DNA of 64,000 bases from Clostridiales bacterium (lineage in GTDB: Bacteria > Bacillota > Clostridia > Oscillospirales > Oscillospiraceae), in assembly GCA_022785125.1 (NCBI GenBank), contig JALFRA010000007.1, forward strand, positions 62,001 to 126,000, written 5' to 3'. A model generated the notes under the pieces. That model saw nothing but the letters and a program-made list of their open reading frames with translations, did not search any database and was not told the origin of the DNA. This document shows positions 24,762 through 32,527 of this stretch, one piece after another. A program made the position numbers and the translations under genes. Numbering within the stretch: the first letter of the stretch is position 1; each line of letters opens with the position of its first letter.

Positions 24762-25978
24762 GCGGATACTCCTCTCTCATCGGCGGAGCCCAGCGTCATG
24801 GGCTGGCCGGGGTACTGGGTCAAGCCGGTGGCCTGACTTTCGGGCAGGTCGGGGCGGAACTGCTCCGGGATCACGTTGGTGTAGGTCTCCACCGTGTCCA
24901 CGATGCCAGCGTACAGCCGGTAGAGGGCGGCCCAGGTCTGGGGTCCCATGATGCCGTCCTGAGGCAGGCCAACCATGCGCTGGACGGCAATGACGGCATT
25001 CTTGGTAGCGGGGCCGTAGATGCCGTCGATGGCCACACGGGGGATATTGCTGTAGAACTCCGATACCACCGACAGTACATATTGCACGGTTCGTACCGAA
25101 TCACCTCTGGCGCCCTCGGCCAGCACGTTGGGGAAGGGCTGACTTCCGCTGCCGGGGTAGTAGGTCTGCCCCTGACTGATGAGTTCTGCCAGATCCAGCA
25201 CGCCCACATAGAGGAAGACCATCTTGTACCAGGTGGAGTTACCCACGATACCGTCGGGCGTCAGGTCAAAGATGGACTGGAATTTCTTGACCGCCGCCTC
25301 GGTGGCGGGACCAAAGACTCCGTCTACCGGGTAGACCTTGGGAATGGCGGGGTAGTCCCGGGAGATGCGGTTGAGCATGACCTGGATGCGCTGGACCGCC
25401 TCGCCTCTGTCTCCGCGGCGGATGGGATAGCCGGGATAGGAGTAGCGGATGCCCTGGACCGGGGCGTTGGTCACCAGCTCAATATTGTCGCCGTAATAGG
25501 AGCGCAGGATGGTCATGTAGTCCGCCCCTTGTTCCGCCATGGCCTGGCTGCCCCACTGGGACAGCCCATCGCAGGTGACGGTGGTGCCGTTGCAGAATTT
25601 GGCGGCCAGAGGCTCCACGAAGCCGATGCGCCGTATGTAGGAGTTGAACATCTCATCCACCAGCTGGCTGATATTCTCGAAAATATTGCGCCCCTTAATG
25701 AACTTCTGGTCGTAGGCGGTGGAGGAGGTGATGTTGAAGGGATAGCCCCGGCTGGGGTAGAACTCGGTGTATACCCGGTTGAGGGCGAAAGAGATGATGG
25801 CCAGGATGTTAGCCTGAAGGGCGGCGGGCTCCCAGGTGGGGTAGATCTCGCTGGAGGCCACGTTTTTTACATATTCCGGAAAGGATACCGTCACATTCTC
25901 CGCGCTGGAGCCCGGCGGGCCCAGATGGACGGTGATGTATTGAGGCACATAGGGGGTAATGGGCAGCGATTCTGGCAT
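24758..25978 (-). CDS. SpoIID-like / double peptidoglycan-binding protein
   Basis: A 406-residue protein. The N-terminal part (1-175) resembles the SpoIID/LytB amidase-enhancer fold: VTVSFPEYVKNVASSEIYPT, WEPAALQANILAIISFALNR, and the late GLSQWGSQAMAEQGADYMTI typical of that family. Two PG_binding_1 repeats follow at about 185-255 (RGDRGEAVQRIQVMLNR, then GVFGPATEAAVKKFQ) and about 290-355 (GARGDSVRTVQYVLS, then GIYGPATKNAVIAVQ). No signal peptide is visible. AAAGGAGGG precedes the ATG. SpoIID-like proteins stimulate or perform lytic transglycosylation of peptidoglycan, and in a sporulating host a role in spore cortex or coat is plausible but not shown. Confidence 0.8.
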   Translation of the reverse strand: MPESLPITPYVPQYITVHLGPPGSSAENVTVSFPEYVKNVASSEIYPTWEPAALQANILAIISFALNRVYTEFYPSRGYPFNITSSTAYDQKFIKGRNIFENISQLVDEMFNSYIRRIGFVEPLAAKFCNGTTVTCDGLSQWGSQAMAEQGADYMTILRSYYGDNIELVTNAPVQGIRYSYPGYPIRRGDRGEAVQRIQVMLNRISRDYPAIPKVYPVDGVFGPATEAAVKKFQSIFDLTPDGIVGNSTWYKMVFLYVGVLDLAELISQGQTYYPGSGSQPFPNVLAEGARGDSVRTVQYVLSVVSEFYSNIPRVAIDGIYGPATKNAVIAVQRMVGLPQDGIMGPQTWAALYRLYAGIVDTVETYTNVIPEQFRPDLPESQATGLTQYPGQPMTLGSADERGVSA

Positions 25979-25990
25979 GGTATCCCTCCT

Positions 25991-26380
25991 TTACAGATTC
26001 TGAGGCGGTACATTGACCGGGTCCTCCGGCAGAAGAGTGGGAGACTGCTCCGGCAGGGGGATGAGCTCCAGCTCCTGCAGGGTCTGGGTGCCGGCAAAGA
26101 TCTGGACATTCTCAACCACCAGCAGCTCATAGCCAGGGGATTCGGCCCAGATGTCACACACGGCAAAGGGAGTGACGGTGCCGGGAGACTCGCTGGCTGA
26201 CGCGTCAGGAGTTTCTACCTGAACGGGTGTGGTGCGGCCATTGGCGTCGGTGACCCGCAGGGCCAGCAAGGTGTGGCGGCCTTCGGTGCCCCGCTGGGTA
26301 AAAGCTACGGTGGCGCCTGCCACCGGGATCTGGGCCCGGGACGTGAATACCCGGGTCAGAATGGTTCCTGTTGCGGCCAA
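25991..26380 (-). CDS. Carboxypeptidase-regulatory-like (Ig-fold) domain protein
   Basis: A 129-residue protein with a beta-sandwich like CarboxypepD_reg domains (VFTSRAQIPVAGATVAFTQR, LLALRVTDANGRTTPVQVET, IWAESPGYELLVVENVQI) and a proline-rich tail. The start is taken as TTG at 26380 because AAAGGAGGAA lies eight bases upstream; a nearby ATG is followed at once by an in-frame TAA. It is the first gene of the cluster with the SpoIID-like and peptidoglycan-binding proteins, so it probably works with them at the wall or spore surface. No secretion signal is seen. Confidence 0.7.
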   Translation of the reverse strand: MAATGTILTRVFTSRAQIPVAGATVAFTQRGTEGRHTLLALRVTDANGRTTPVQVETPDASASESPGTVTPFAVCDIWAESPGYELLVVENVQIFAGTQTLQELELIPLPEQSPTLLPEDPVNVPPQNL

Positions 26381-26440
26381 GTTACATTCCTCCTTTTCTT
26401 TCCACTCTATGCCGTCAGTGGAGGAATTGCCCGTGAGGCG

Positions 26441-26469
26441 TTGACATCGGGGCCGGTTTTGAGTAAACT
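26441..26469 (+). promoter_or_regulatory. Promoter of rex
   Basis: TTGACA (26441-26446), a 17-nt spacer and TAAACT (26464-26469) lie 39 bp before rex. Confidence 0.65.
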
Positions 26470-26508
26470 GAATAAGAAAGATATCCTCTGGAACGAGTGT
26501 GATAGAGC

Positions 26509-27141
26509 ATGAGAAAACAAAAGGTGTCCAGTGCGGTGATCCGGAGGCTGCCCCGGTACTATCGCCATTTGACGGATCTGCATTCCATCGGTGTGGAGCG
26601 TATTTCATCCAGCGCCCTGGGTCGCTCCATGGGACTGACAGCCTCCCAGATCCGGCAGGATCTGTCCTGTTTCGGAGAATTTGGTCAACAGGGGTATGGC
26701 TACAACGTGGAAAAGCTGCGGGATGAGATCTCAGATATCCTGGGCATGAACCGAGGCCATACGGCGGTCATTCTGGGCGCGGGCAATCTGGGCCGGGCCC
26801 TGATGGAAAACTTCCACTTTGAGCGCTCCGGCGTAGTGCTGGCCGCCGCCTTTGATGTAGCGCCTGAGGTGGTGGGGCAGACCCGTTCCGGTGTGCCCAT
26901 TTACCACGTGGATCGGCTGGAGGAGTACCTGGCGGAGCACCCGGCCAGCATCGGTGTGCTGACAGTGCCGCACAGTGTTGCCAATGCGATTGCCAGTCGG
27001 TTGGTACGCTCCGGCGTACGGGGAATATGGAATTTTACCAACAGCGAACTGACAGTGGAGGCGCCGGGCGTGGTCATTGAGGATGTCCACTTCGCGGACA
27101 GCCTCCTGGCCCTCAGTTACATGATCTCGGAGGAAACATGA
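26509..27141 (+). CDS. rex: Redox-sensing transcriptional repressor Rex
   Basis: A 210-residue homodimeric repressor that reads the NADH/NAD ratio and controls fermentation genes in Gram-positive bacteria. The N-terminal winged helix covers about 1-80 (SSAVIRRLPRYYRHLTDLHS, then ASQIRQDLSCFGEFGQQGYG). The Rossmann domain carries GAGNLGRAL and ends in the helix that swaps between subunits (HFADSLLALSYMI). No Rex-type operator (TTGTGAA-N-TTCACAA) was noticed upstream of the gene. It overlaps the next gene by four bases. Confidence 0.95.
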   Translation: MRKQKVSSAVIRRLPRYYRHLTDLHSIGVERISSSALGRSMGLTASQIRQDLSCFGEFGQQGYGYNVEKLRDEISDILGMNRGHTAVILGAGNLGRALMENFHFERSGVVLAAAFDVAPEVVGQTRSGVPIYHVDRLEEYLAEHPASIGVLTVPHSVANAIASRLVRSGVRGIWNFTNSELTVEAPGVVIEDVHFADSLLALSYMISEET

Positions 27142-28250
27142 AAAAAGCAGCGGCGATCCTGCTTGCCGGGGCAGTCCTGGTGAGCAGTGGGGCGGTTTTG
27201 GCCGCCGACCAGTCTTTGGTGAGTAAGAGCTATGTAAACGGCACTTTTACGGATGAGGCTCTGAAGCAGGCGGAGCAGCGGGTGGAGGAATTGACAACAC
27301 CTGTCTATCATCAGGCGCTGACTCAACTGAACGGCAAACATTCCGCCTATCTGGCCCAGGCGGGCGGCACCTCGGGCCTCAATGATCTGCGCTTTAAAAA
27401 AGGCGATGTACTGACCCTTACCTCCGGTTCCGGCGTGATGCTCTTGGCAGGGAGTGCCACAGCCTCCGGTGGAGTGCTGGTGGATGCAACGGCAGGCAGC
27501 ACAGTGGCCTCCGGCAGTGGCCTGGCCATTCGCCACCGCTGTCTGGCAGGGGAGAGTCCTACCGTGGCGGTAACTGTGACCTCTGATACAGCAGTTGTCA
27601 GTCTGGAGGGCAGCTACACCCTCTCGGCCAGCGGAAACGTAGATTATAACGTTATGGCCGACGGCCTGACCCAAATGGGCCTTTTGAAGGGCACCGGCGC
27701 TACCTACGGCTCCGGCTATGAATTGGAGCGCCAGCCGGTCCGGGTGGAGGGCCTGGTCATGTTCATCCGGCTGTTGGGGGAGGAACAGGCGGCCCTGTCC
27801 AGTACGGCAACCAATCCCTTTGTGGACAGCCCCAGTTGGGCCGATCGCTATCTGGCCTATGCCTATGAAAAGGGGTACACCACCGGTATTGGCACCAACG
27901 CCGCCGGTCAGCTGGTCTTTGCCCCCAACAACATCATTACGGCCGGAGAGTACATGACCTTTGTGCTCCGGGCGCTTGGCTATTCCGAGACCGGCACCAA
28001 TCCCGATTTTACCTGGCAGACTGCCATGGAGGCGGGGGTGACGCTGGCCGCCATCCGCCAGAGTGAGCGCACTATGCTGGAGAGCGGCACCTTCCTGCGG
28101 GCCCAGGTGGTCTATCTGTCGGTGTGCGCCCTCTCTGCTCCCACCAAGGATGGCGGAATCCTGCTGGAACGCACTGCCTCCAGCGGCGGCTATGACAAGG
28201 CCACCATGCAGACTGTGCTGAACGAAATTTCTGCCCTGCGTCTGAGTTAA
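27138..28250 (+). CDS. Secreted protein with S-layer homology domains
   Basis: A 370-residue protein. A signal peptide covers residues 1-22 (KKAAAILLAGAVLVSSGAVL, cleavage after AAA-like LAA). The middle (about 60-170) is rich in Gly, Ser and Thr, with short beta strands. From about 175 there are SLH-like repeats (VEGLVMFIRLLGEEQAAL, PFVDSPSWADRYLAYAYEKG, FAPNNIITAGEYMTFVLRAL). SLH domains bind secondary wall polymers, so the protein is probably attached to the cell surface. It starts inside the rex stop codon (ATGA), which couples a surface protein to the redox regulator. A terminator follows. Confidence 0.85.
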   Translation: MKKAAAILLAGAVLVSSGAVLAADQSLVSKSYVNGTFTDEALKQAEQRVEELTTPVYHQALTQLNGKHSAYLAQAGGTSGLNDLRFKKGDVLTLTSGSGVMLLAGSATASGGVLVDATAGSTVASGSGLAIRHRCLAGESPTVAVTVTSDTAVVSLEGSYTLSASGNVDYNVMADGLTQMGLLKGTGATYGSGYELERQPVRVEGLVMFIRLLGEEQAALSSTATNPFVDSPSWADRYLAYAYEKGYTTGIGTNAAGQLVFAPNNIITAGEYMTFVLRALGYSETGTNPDFTWQTAMEAGVTLAAIRQSERTMLESGTFLRAQVVYLSVCALSAPTKDGGILLERTASSGGYDKATMQTVLNEISALRLS

Positions 28251-28258
28251 AACGCAGA

Positions 28259-28290
28259 AAACGCGAGCCTTACGGCTCGCGTTTTTTCAT
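28259..28290. terminator. Bidirectional terminator between the SLH gene and the zinc/cadmium pump
   Basis: AAACGCGAGCC (28259-28269), loop TTAC, GGCTCGCGTTT (28274-28284) and a T-run that runs into the stop codon of the convergent ATPase gene. Confidence 0.88.
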
Positions 28291-30140
28291 TGCGTCTTGG
28301 TGGTGCGCATGGCCCGCATGGCGTTGAGAATGGCGATGACCGAGACGCCTACATCAGCAAAGACGGCCTCCCACAGATTGGCCTGCCCAAGAGCGCTGAG
28401 CACCAGTACCAGCAGCTTTACCCCCAGGGCGAACACGATGTTCTGACGTACAATAGCCAGAGTACGTCGGGCGATGGCGATGGCCTGAGCCAGCTTGGAG
28501 GGCTTGTCGTCCATAAGGACGATGTCCGCCGCCTCGATAGCGGCGTCGGAACCCAGGGCACCCATGGCAATGCCCACATCCGCCCGGGAAAGGACGGGGG
28601 CGTCGTTGATGCCGTCACCCACAAAGGCCAGGGCTCCTTTGGGAGACGCCTCTTTCAGCAGTCCCTCCACCCGGTCTACCTTGTCAGTTGGGAGGAGCTG
28701 GGTGTGGACCTCATCCAGGCCCAGCTGGGTGGCTACCGCCTCGCCTACCGGTTTGGCGTCGCCGGTGAGCATCACTGTTTTACGTACCCCTGCCGCCTTG
28801 AGGGCGGCGATGGCCTGCTGGGCGTCCGGCTTCACCTGGTCGGAGATAACGATATGGCCCAGATAGACTCCGTCGGCGGCCACATGGACGGTGGTGCCTA
28901 CATGGTGGCAGGGGTGCCAGGTGACGCCGATCTCCTCCATCAGCTTGTCGTTGCCGGCGCAGATCACTTTTCCGTCCACCACAGCCTTAACACCACGGCC
29001 GGACAGCTCTTCCGCCTGGGCGACCCGGCTGCGGTCGGGCAGCTGGCCCCAGGCCTCCAGCAGGGAGCGGGAGATGGGGTGATCGGAGGAGGCCTCCGCC
29101 AGAGCGGCCAGCTCCAGCAGATGACTCTGGTCGCAGTCGGTGGGATGAATGGCGGTGACGTTAAAGAACCCCTGGGTCAGGGTTCCGGTCTTGTCAAAGA
29201 CCACGATTTCTGTTTTGGCCAGCACCTCCAGGTAGTTGCCGCCTTTCACCAGAATACCGGCCCGGGAGGCTCCGCCAATGCCGCCGAAGAAGGAGAGCGG
29301 CACCGAGATCACCAGGGCGCAGGGGCAGGATACTACCAGGAAATTGAGCGCCCGCTGAATGGAATCCAGCCAGCCCACCTGGGTGAAGAGGGGAGGCAGG
29401 AGGGCCAGAGCCACGGCAGCCAGCACCACAATGGGGGTATAGTACCGGGCAAACCGGGTGATGAAGTGCTCGGCCTTGGCCTTTTTGCTGCTGGCATTCT
29501 CCACCAGGTCCAGGATCTTGGACACAGTGGACTCCTCAAAAGCCTTGGTGACCTGGACCTTCAGCAGGCCGGACAGGTTGACACAGCCGGAGACCACATC
29601 GTCGCCGGGCTGGACCTGGCGGGGGAGGGACTCGCCGGTGAGGGCGGCGGTATCCAGGGTGGAGGTCCCCTCCAACACCACGCCGTCCAGGGGAATCCGT
29701 TCCCCGGCCTTGATCACAATGGCGTCTCCCACGGATACTTCCTCCGGGTCCACCTGCTGCAGCTGGCCGTCCACCTCGATGTTGGCGTAGTCGGGGCGGA
29801 TGTCCATCAGAGCCGCGATGGAGGTACGGGACCTGTTGACTGCATAGCTCTGGAAGAGCTCGCCCACCTGATAGAACAGCATAACAAAGACGGCTTCCGG
29901 ATATTCGCCGATGGCAAGTGCGCCGATGGTGGCCAGGGCCATAAGGAAGTTCTCGTCAAATACCTGCCCGTGGGCGATGTTGCGTACCGCCCGCCACAGC
30001 ACATCCCAGCCGATGACGGCGTAGGGGACTAGAAAGACCGCCAGCTCCGCCCAGCCGGACAGGGGAAGCAGTACAGCCCCAACAAACAGTACCCCGCTGG
30101 CCAGAATGCGGATGAGCATCCGCTTTTGCTTTTTGGTCAT
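28287..30140 (-). CDS. Zinc/cadmium-type P1B ATPase (CadA/ZntA family)
   Basis: A 617-residue metal efflux pump. TGES is at about 168-171, CPC at about 272-274 within SCPCALVISVPLSFFGGIGG (typical of Zn/Cd/Pb pumps), DKTGT at about 316-320, HP in SSDHPISRSLLEAWG and [20 protein letters not shown] in the P domain. The final helix contains FADVGVSVIAILNAMRA, whose Asp marks the Zn/Cd subclass. The N-terminal HMA domain is missing from the polypeptide and is encoded as a separate small gene just upstream. It is the third gene of an ArsR-HMA-ATPase operon. Confidence 0.94.
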   Translation of the reverse strand: MTKKQKRMLIRILASGVLFVGAVLLPLSGWAELAVFLVPYAVIGWDVLWRAVRNIAHGQVFDENFLMALATIGALAIGEYPEAVFVMLFYQVGELFQSYAVNRSRTSIAALMDIRPDYANIEVDGQLQQVDPEEVSVGDAIVIKAGERIPLDGVVLEGTSTLDTAALTGESLPRQVQPGDDVVSGCVNLSGLLKVQVTKAFEESTVSKILDLVENASSKKAKAEHFITRFARYYTPIVVLAAVALALLPPLFTQVGWLDSIQRALNFLVVSCPCALVISVPLSFFGGIGGASRAGILVKGGNYLEVLAKTEIVVFDKTGTLTQGFFNVTAIHPTDCDQSHLLELAALAEASSDHPISRSLLEAWGQLPDRSRVAQAEELSGRGVKAVVDGKVICAGNDKLMEEIGVTWHPCHHVGTTVHVAADGVYLGHIVISDQVKPDAQQAIAALKAAGVRKTVMLTGDAKPVGEAVATQLGLDEVHTQLLPTDKVDRVEGLLKEASPKGALAFVGDGINDAPVLSRADVGIAMGALGSDAAIEAADIVLMDDKPSKLAQAIAIARRTLAIVRQNIVFALGVKLLVLVLSALGQANLWEAVFADVGVSVIAILNAMRAMRTTKTQ

Positions 30141-30153
30141 GACGGTTCGCTCC

Positions 30154-30375
30154 TTACGGCATTATAATGGTGCAGTCAGGCTCCACCTTCTTGCAGACCT
30201 TGGCTGCCTGCTGAAGGATCTCATCAAACCGGGTATCGTCCGCGTCCAGGGTCAGTTTCTGGGTCATAAAGCTGACGGTGGCACTGTTCACCCCGTCCAG
30301 CTTGCGAATGGCGTCCTCCATCTTGGCGGCGCAGTTGGCGCAGTCCAGATCTTTCAGCTTAAATGACTTTCTCAT
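30154..30375 (-). CDS. Stand-alone heavy-metal-associated (HMA) domain protein
   Basis: A 73-residue ferredoxin-like metal carrier. The metal site CANC is in LKDLDCANCAAKMEDAIRKL (general form CxxC), followed by NSATVSFMTQKLTLDAD. The ATG at 30375 follows GAGGAG; a longer reading frame exists but has no ribosome binding site. The DCANCA sequence is the kind found at the N-terminus of zinc/cadmium ATPases. With the ATPase lacking its own HMA domain, this protein probably delivers metal to it. Confidence 0.9.
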   Translation of the reverse strand: MRKSFKLKDLDCANCAAKMEDAIRKLDGVNSATVSFMTQKLTLDADDTRFDEILQQAAKVCKKVEPDCTIIMP

Positions 30376-30388
30376 CGTAAAACTCCTC

Positions 30389-30751
30389 TCATTCCGCAAT
30401 GTGTTCCATGCCCTGGCCCAGAATGGTGCGGACATGGCCGTCCGCCAGGGAGTAGAACACGGTCTTGCCCTCCCGGCGGTATTTTACCAGTTTGCTCTGC
30501 TTCAACGCCCGTAGCTGGTGGGAGATGGCGGACTGGGTCATGCCCAGCAGCTTGGCGATGTCGCACACGCACATCTCTGACTCAAAAAGCACATACAGGA
30601 TCTTGATGCGGGTGGAATCCCCAAAGATCTTAAACAGCTCTGCCAGATCGTAGAGGATCTCATCTTCCGGCATGGTGCGCTCCACTTTGTCCACGATCTC
30701 CTGGTGGATGTGGCTGTAGTCGCACCGCTCTACACCGTTGCTGTCTGTCAT
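30389..30751 (-). CDS. ArsR/SmtB-family metal-responsive repressor
   Basis: A 120-residue winged-helix repressor of the CadC/SmtB kind. The HTH is CDIAKLLGMTQSAISHQLRA, preceded by the metal-site motif SEMCVCDIAKL (alpha-3N-type Cys pair) and followed by the wing KLVKYRREGKTVFYSLADGH. An N-terminal Cys and His (ERCDYSHIHQE) could complete a Cd/Pb/Zn site as in CadC, and the C-terminal DGHVRTILGQGMEH gives the alpha-5 ligands. The ATG at 30751 follows AAAGGA. It heads the operon and is preceded by a matching palindromic operator. Confidence 0.93.
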   Translation of the reverse strand: MTDSNGVERCDYSHIHQEIVDKVERTMPEDEILYDLAELFKIFGDSTRIKILYVLFESEMCVCDIAKLLGMTQSAISHQLRALKQSKLVKYRREGKTVFYSLADGHVRTILGQGMEHIAE

Positions 30752-30768
30752 GGCGACCATCCTTTCTG

Positions 30769-30798
30769 ATAACATATGAGCTATTGTTCATATGTTAT
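30769..30798. promoter_or_regulatory. ArsR/SmtB-type operator
   Basis: Perfect 11-bp arms ATAACATATGA (30769-30779) and TCATATGTTAT (30788-30798) sit eight bases apart. The ATATGA/TCATAT halves are those of SmtB/CadC sites. It lies just downstream of the leftward -10 and so can block the ArsR-HMA-ATPase operon. Confidence 0.8.
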
Positions 30799-30824
30799 TA
30801 TATACTTGCTCGGCAGAATGTCAA
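30797..30824 (-). promoter_or_regulatory. Promoter of the ArsR-HMA-ATPase operon
   Basis: On the minus strand, TTGACA (30824-30819), a 16-nt spacer and TATAAT (30802-30797). The -10 touches the metal-repressor operator. Confidence 0.8.
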
Positions 30825-30914
30825 GAGGAATGGAAGTTTTTCTTGCGATGGGGCTCGGGCGGGGGTATGATGGGGGAGAGAACAGGCGCCTGGGGCCGGA
30901 AGGGACGGATGGAT

Positions 30915-31370
30915 ATGAAGCGGGATGATGGATGGGATGTGGGCCTGGAGGCCCTGGACCGGTGCGAATATATGGTGCTGGCGGTGAACGATGCTGAGGG
31001 GCTGCCCTATTGTATGCCGCTCAACGGCGTTCGGGTGGGGGAGGCGGTCTATTTTCACTCCAGGCTGGGGGGAGAAAAGCTGGACTGCCTGAGACTCCAT
31101 CCCCAGGTTTGCCTGACGGCTGTAGGCCGTCAGCGGGTGGTGCAGGCGGCGTATGAGACGGAGTTTACCAGCGCCGTGTCCCGGGGAACCGCCCGTGAGG
31201 TGACCGATCCGGAGGAGCAGAAAGAAGCCTTGAGGGCCATCTGCAAAAAATATGCTCCCGATTGCCCGGAGCGGGTGGAGGAGGTCATTGAGAAGCACTT
31301 GCCCCGCACCGCGGTGTGGCGGATCGACCTGGAGCAGGTCAGCGGGCGGGAACGGCTTTGTAAGGAATGA
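30915..31370 (+). CDS. Pyridoxamine 5'-phosphate oxidase-like (NimA-type) flavin-binding protein
   Basis: A 151-residue split-barrel protein. Signature segments are ALDRCEYMVLAVNDAEGLPY, CMPLNGVRVGEAVYFHSRLG and VCLTAVGRQRVV, then TEFTSAVSRGTAREVTDPEE and the C-terminal RTAVWRIDLEQVSGRER. Such proteins bind FMN or haem and include 5-nitroimidazole reductases; the exact substrate is unknown. ATG at 30915 is nine bases after AAGGGA; ATG at 30909 and an earlier ATG near 30867 are alternatives. It is divergent from the zinc/cadmium operon. A strong terminator follows. Confidence 0.82.
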   Translation: MKRDDGWDVGLEALDRCEYMVLAVNDAEGLPYCMPLNGVRVGEAVYFHSRLGGEKLDCLRLHPQVCLTAVGRQRVVQAAYETEFTSAVSRGTAREVTDPEEQKEALRAICKKYAPDCPERVEEVIEKHLPRTAVWRIDLEQVSGRERLCKE

Positions 31371-31371
31371 G

Positions 31372-31412
31372 AAAAGGGGCGCCGCGCATTTGTTGCGCGG
31401 CGCCCCTTTTGT
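31372..31412. terminator. Bidirectional terminator
   Basis: A perfect 17-bp stem AAAAGGGGCGCCGCGCA / TGCGCGGCGCCCCTTTT (31372-31388, 31394-31410) between two convergent genes, with A and T tracts at both ends. Confidence 0.9.
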
Positions 31413-31422
31413 GTACAGACGC

Positions 31423-32367
31423 TTATTTATACTTGTAGAACCCCTCACCGGCGTTGATACCCAGCTTGCCGGTGTCAATGTACTCCTCTTTCAGCCGCTT
31501 TGCCATTTTGCCGTAGGTGGTATTGGGGTCGGCGGCGGCGGGGGTGTTGGTGAGGATGTTGTAGGCCGTGGTGATGCCTACGATATCCAGGATGCGGAAG
31601 GGGCCCATGGGGGCGCCGGTGGCCAGCACCCAGGTCTTGTCGATGGTCTCGAAGTCGGCGATATCCTCCGCCCACAGACTCTGGGCTGCCATCAGGAAGG
31701 GGACCAGCATGGAGTTGAGCAGGTAGCCGTTTTTCTCCTTCTTCAGACGCAGGGGCACCATGCTGATATCTGCGGCAAACTGGGCAGCTTCTTCGTAAGC
31801 GGCTGGGTCGGTATCGGGGTGGCCCATCACCTCCGCGGTGTTCTGTTTCCAGATGTTGTTGGCGAAGTGGAGGGCCAGATACTTCTCCGGCCGGCCGGTA
31901 TACTGAGCCAGAGAAGAGGGGAGCAGGGTGGAGGTGTTGGTGGCCAGGATGGTCTTTTCCGGCAGCAGGGGGGCAAGTTTCTGATAGAATTCGATCTTTT
32001 CCTGAGGTACCTCCGCCAGGGCCTCAATAACCAGATCGGCGTCCTTCACTGCCCCGGCCAAATCGGTGGTCAGATTCAGGCCGGTCAAAGCTGTGTCCGC
32101 CTGGGCGATCAGCCCGTCGATCTCCTCCGGGGTGTAGGTGCGGCGGTTGTCCAGCAGACCGGGGCTGTAGGGGCCGGGGGTGGACTTGGCGGCAGTGAGC
32201 TCCGCCACATAGATGTCGTGGAGCCGCTGCAGCTTGGGCTGGGCCCGGCCGATGGAGGCATCGCTCCTCAGCCAGATGGTGACGTGAAAGCCTTTGTAGG
32301 CGGTCTGGTAGGCAATCTGACTGCCCAGCACGCCGCCGCCAATGAGAACCACATTCTGAATGCTCAT
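31423..32367 (-). CDS. 3-hydroxyacyl-CoA dehydrogenase family protein
   Basis: A 314-residue NAD-dependent dehydrogenase of the 3-hydroxybutyryl-CoA dehydrogenase fold. The Rossmann motif is VVLIGGGVLGSQIAYQTAYK, then ADLVIEALAEVPQEKIEFYQ, the NTSTL loop, and the catalytic His in KYLALHFANNIWKQNTAEVM. The C-terminal domain has GYLLNSMLVPFLMAAQSLWA. The usual HFFNPV block is altered to HFANNI, so this belongs to a side branch whose substrate is uncertain. It is monocistronic with its own promoter; no thiolase, crotonase or acyl-CoA dehydrogenase genes are nearby. Confidence 0.88.
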   Translation of the reverse strand: MSIQNVVLIGGGVLGSQIAYQTAYKGFHVTIWLRSDASIGRAQPKLQRLHDIYVAELTAAKSTPGPYSPGLLDNRRTYTPEEIDGLIAQADTALTGLNLTTDLAGAVKDADLVIEALAEVPQEKIEFYQKLAPLLPEKTILATNTSTLLPSSLAQYTGRPEKYLALHFANNIWKQNTAEVMGHPDTDPAAYEEAAQFAADISMVPLRLKKEKNGYLLNSMLVPFLMAAQSLWAEDIADFETIDKTWVLATGAPMGPFRILDIVGITTAYNILTNTPAAADPNTTYGKMAKRLKEEYIDTGKLGINAGEGFYKYK

Positions 32368-32427
32368 AACGCTGCCTCCTGTAAAAATTATCGTCTGTAT
32401 AGTGAACTGGTAAGTTTAACTATAGAT

Positions 32428-32456
32428 AGTATAATACGATAACAGTGTTTTGTCAA
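32428..32456 (-). promoter_or_regulatory. Promoter of the hydroxyacyl-CoA dehydrogenase gene
   Basis: On the minus strand, TTGACA (32456-32451), a 17-nt spacer and TATACT (32433-32428), 61 bp before the ATG. Confidence 0.78.
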
Positions 32457-32492
32457 CGGAGATCCGGCAGATTCAACATACAGGACAAAGAC

Positions 32493-32521
32493 AAACGGCC
32501 GCCCGAAGGCGGCCGTTTTTT
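32493..32521. terminator. Terminator after the SLH/beta-helix gene
   Basis: The stem AAACGGCCGCC (32493-32503), loop CGAA, and GGCGGCCGTTT. The T-run is longer on the + strand, but the minus strand also has a T-rich flank, so it can end the leftward SLH gene. Confidence 0.75.
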
Positions 32522-32527
32522 CAGGGC

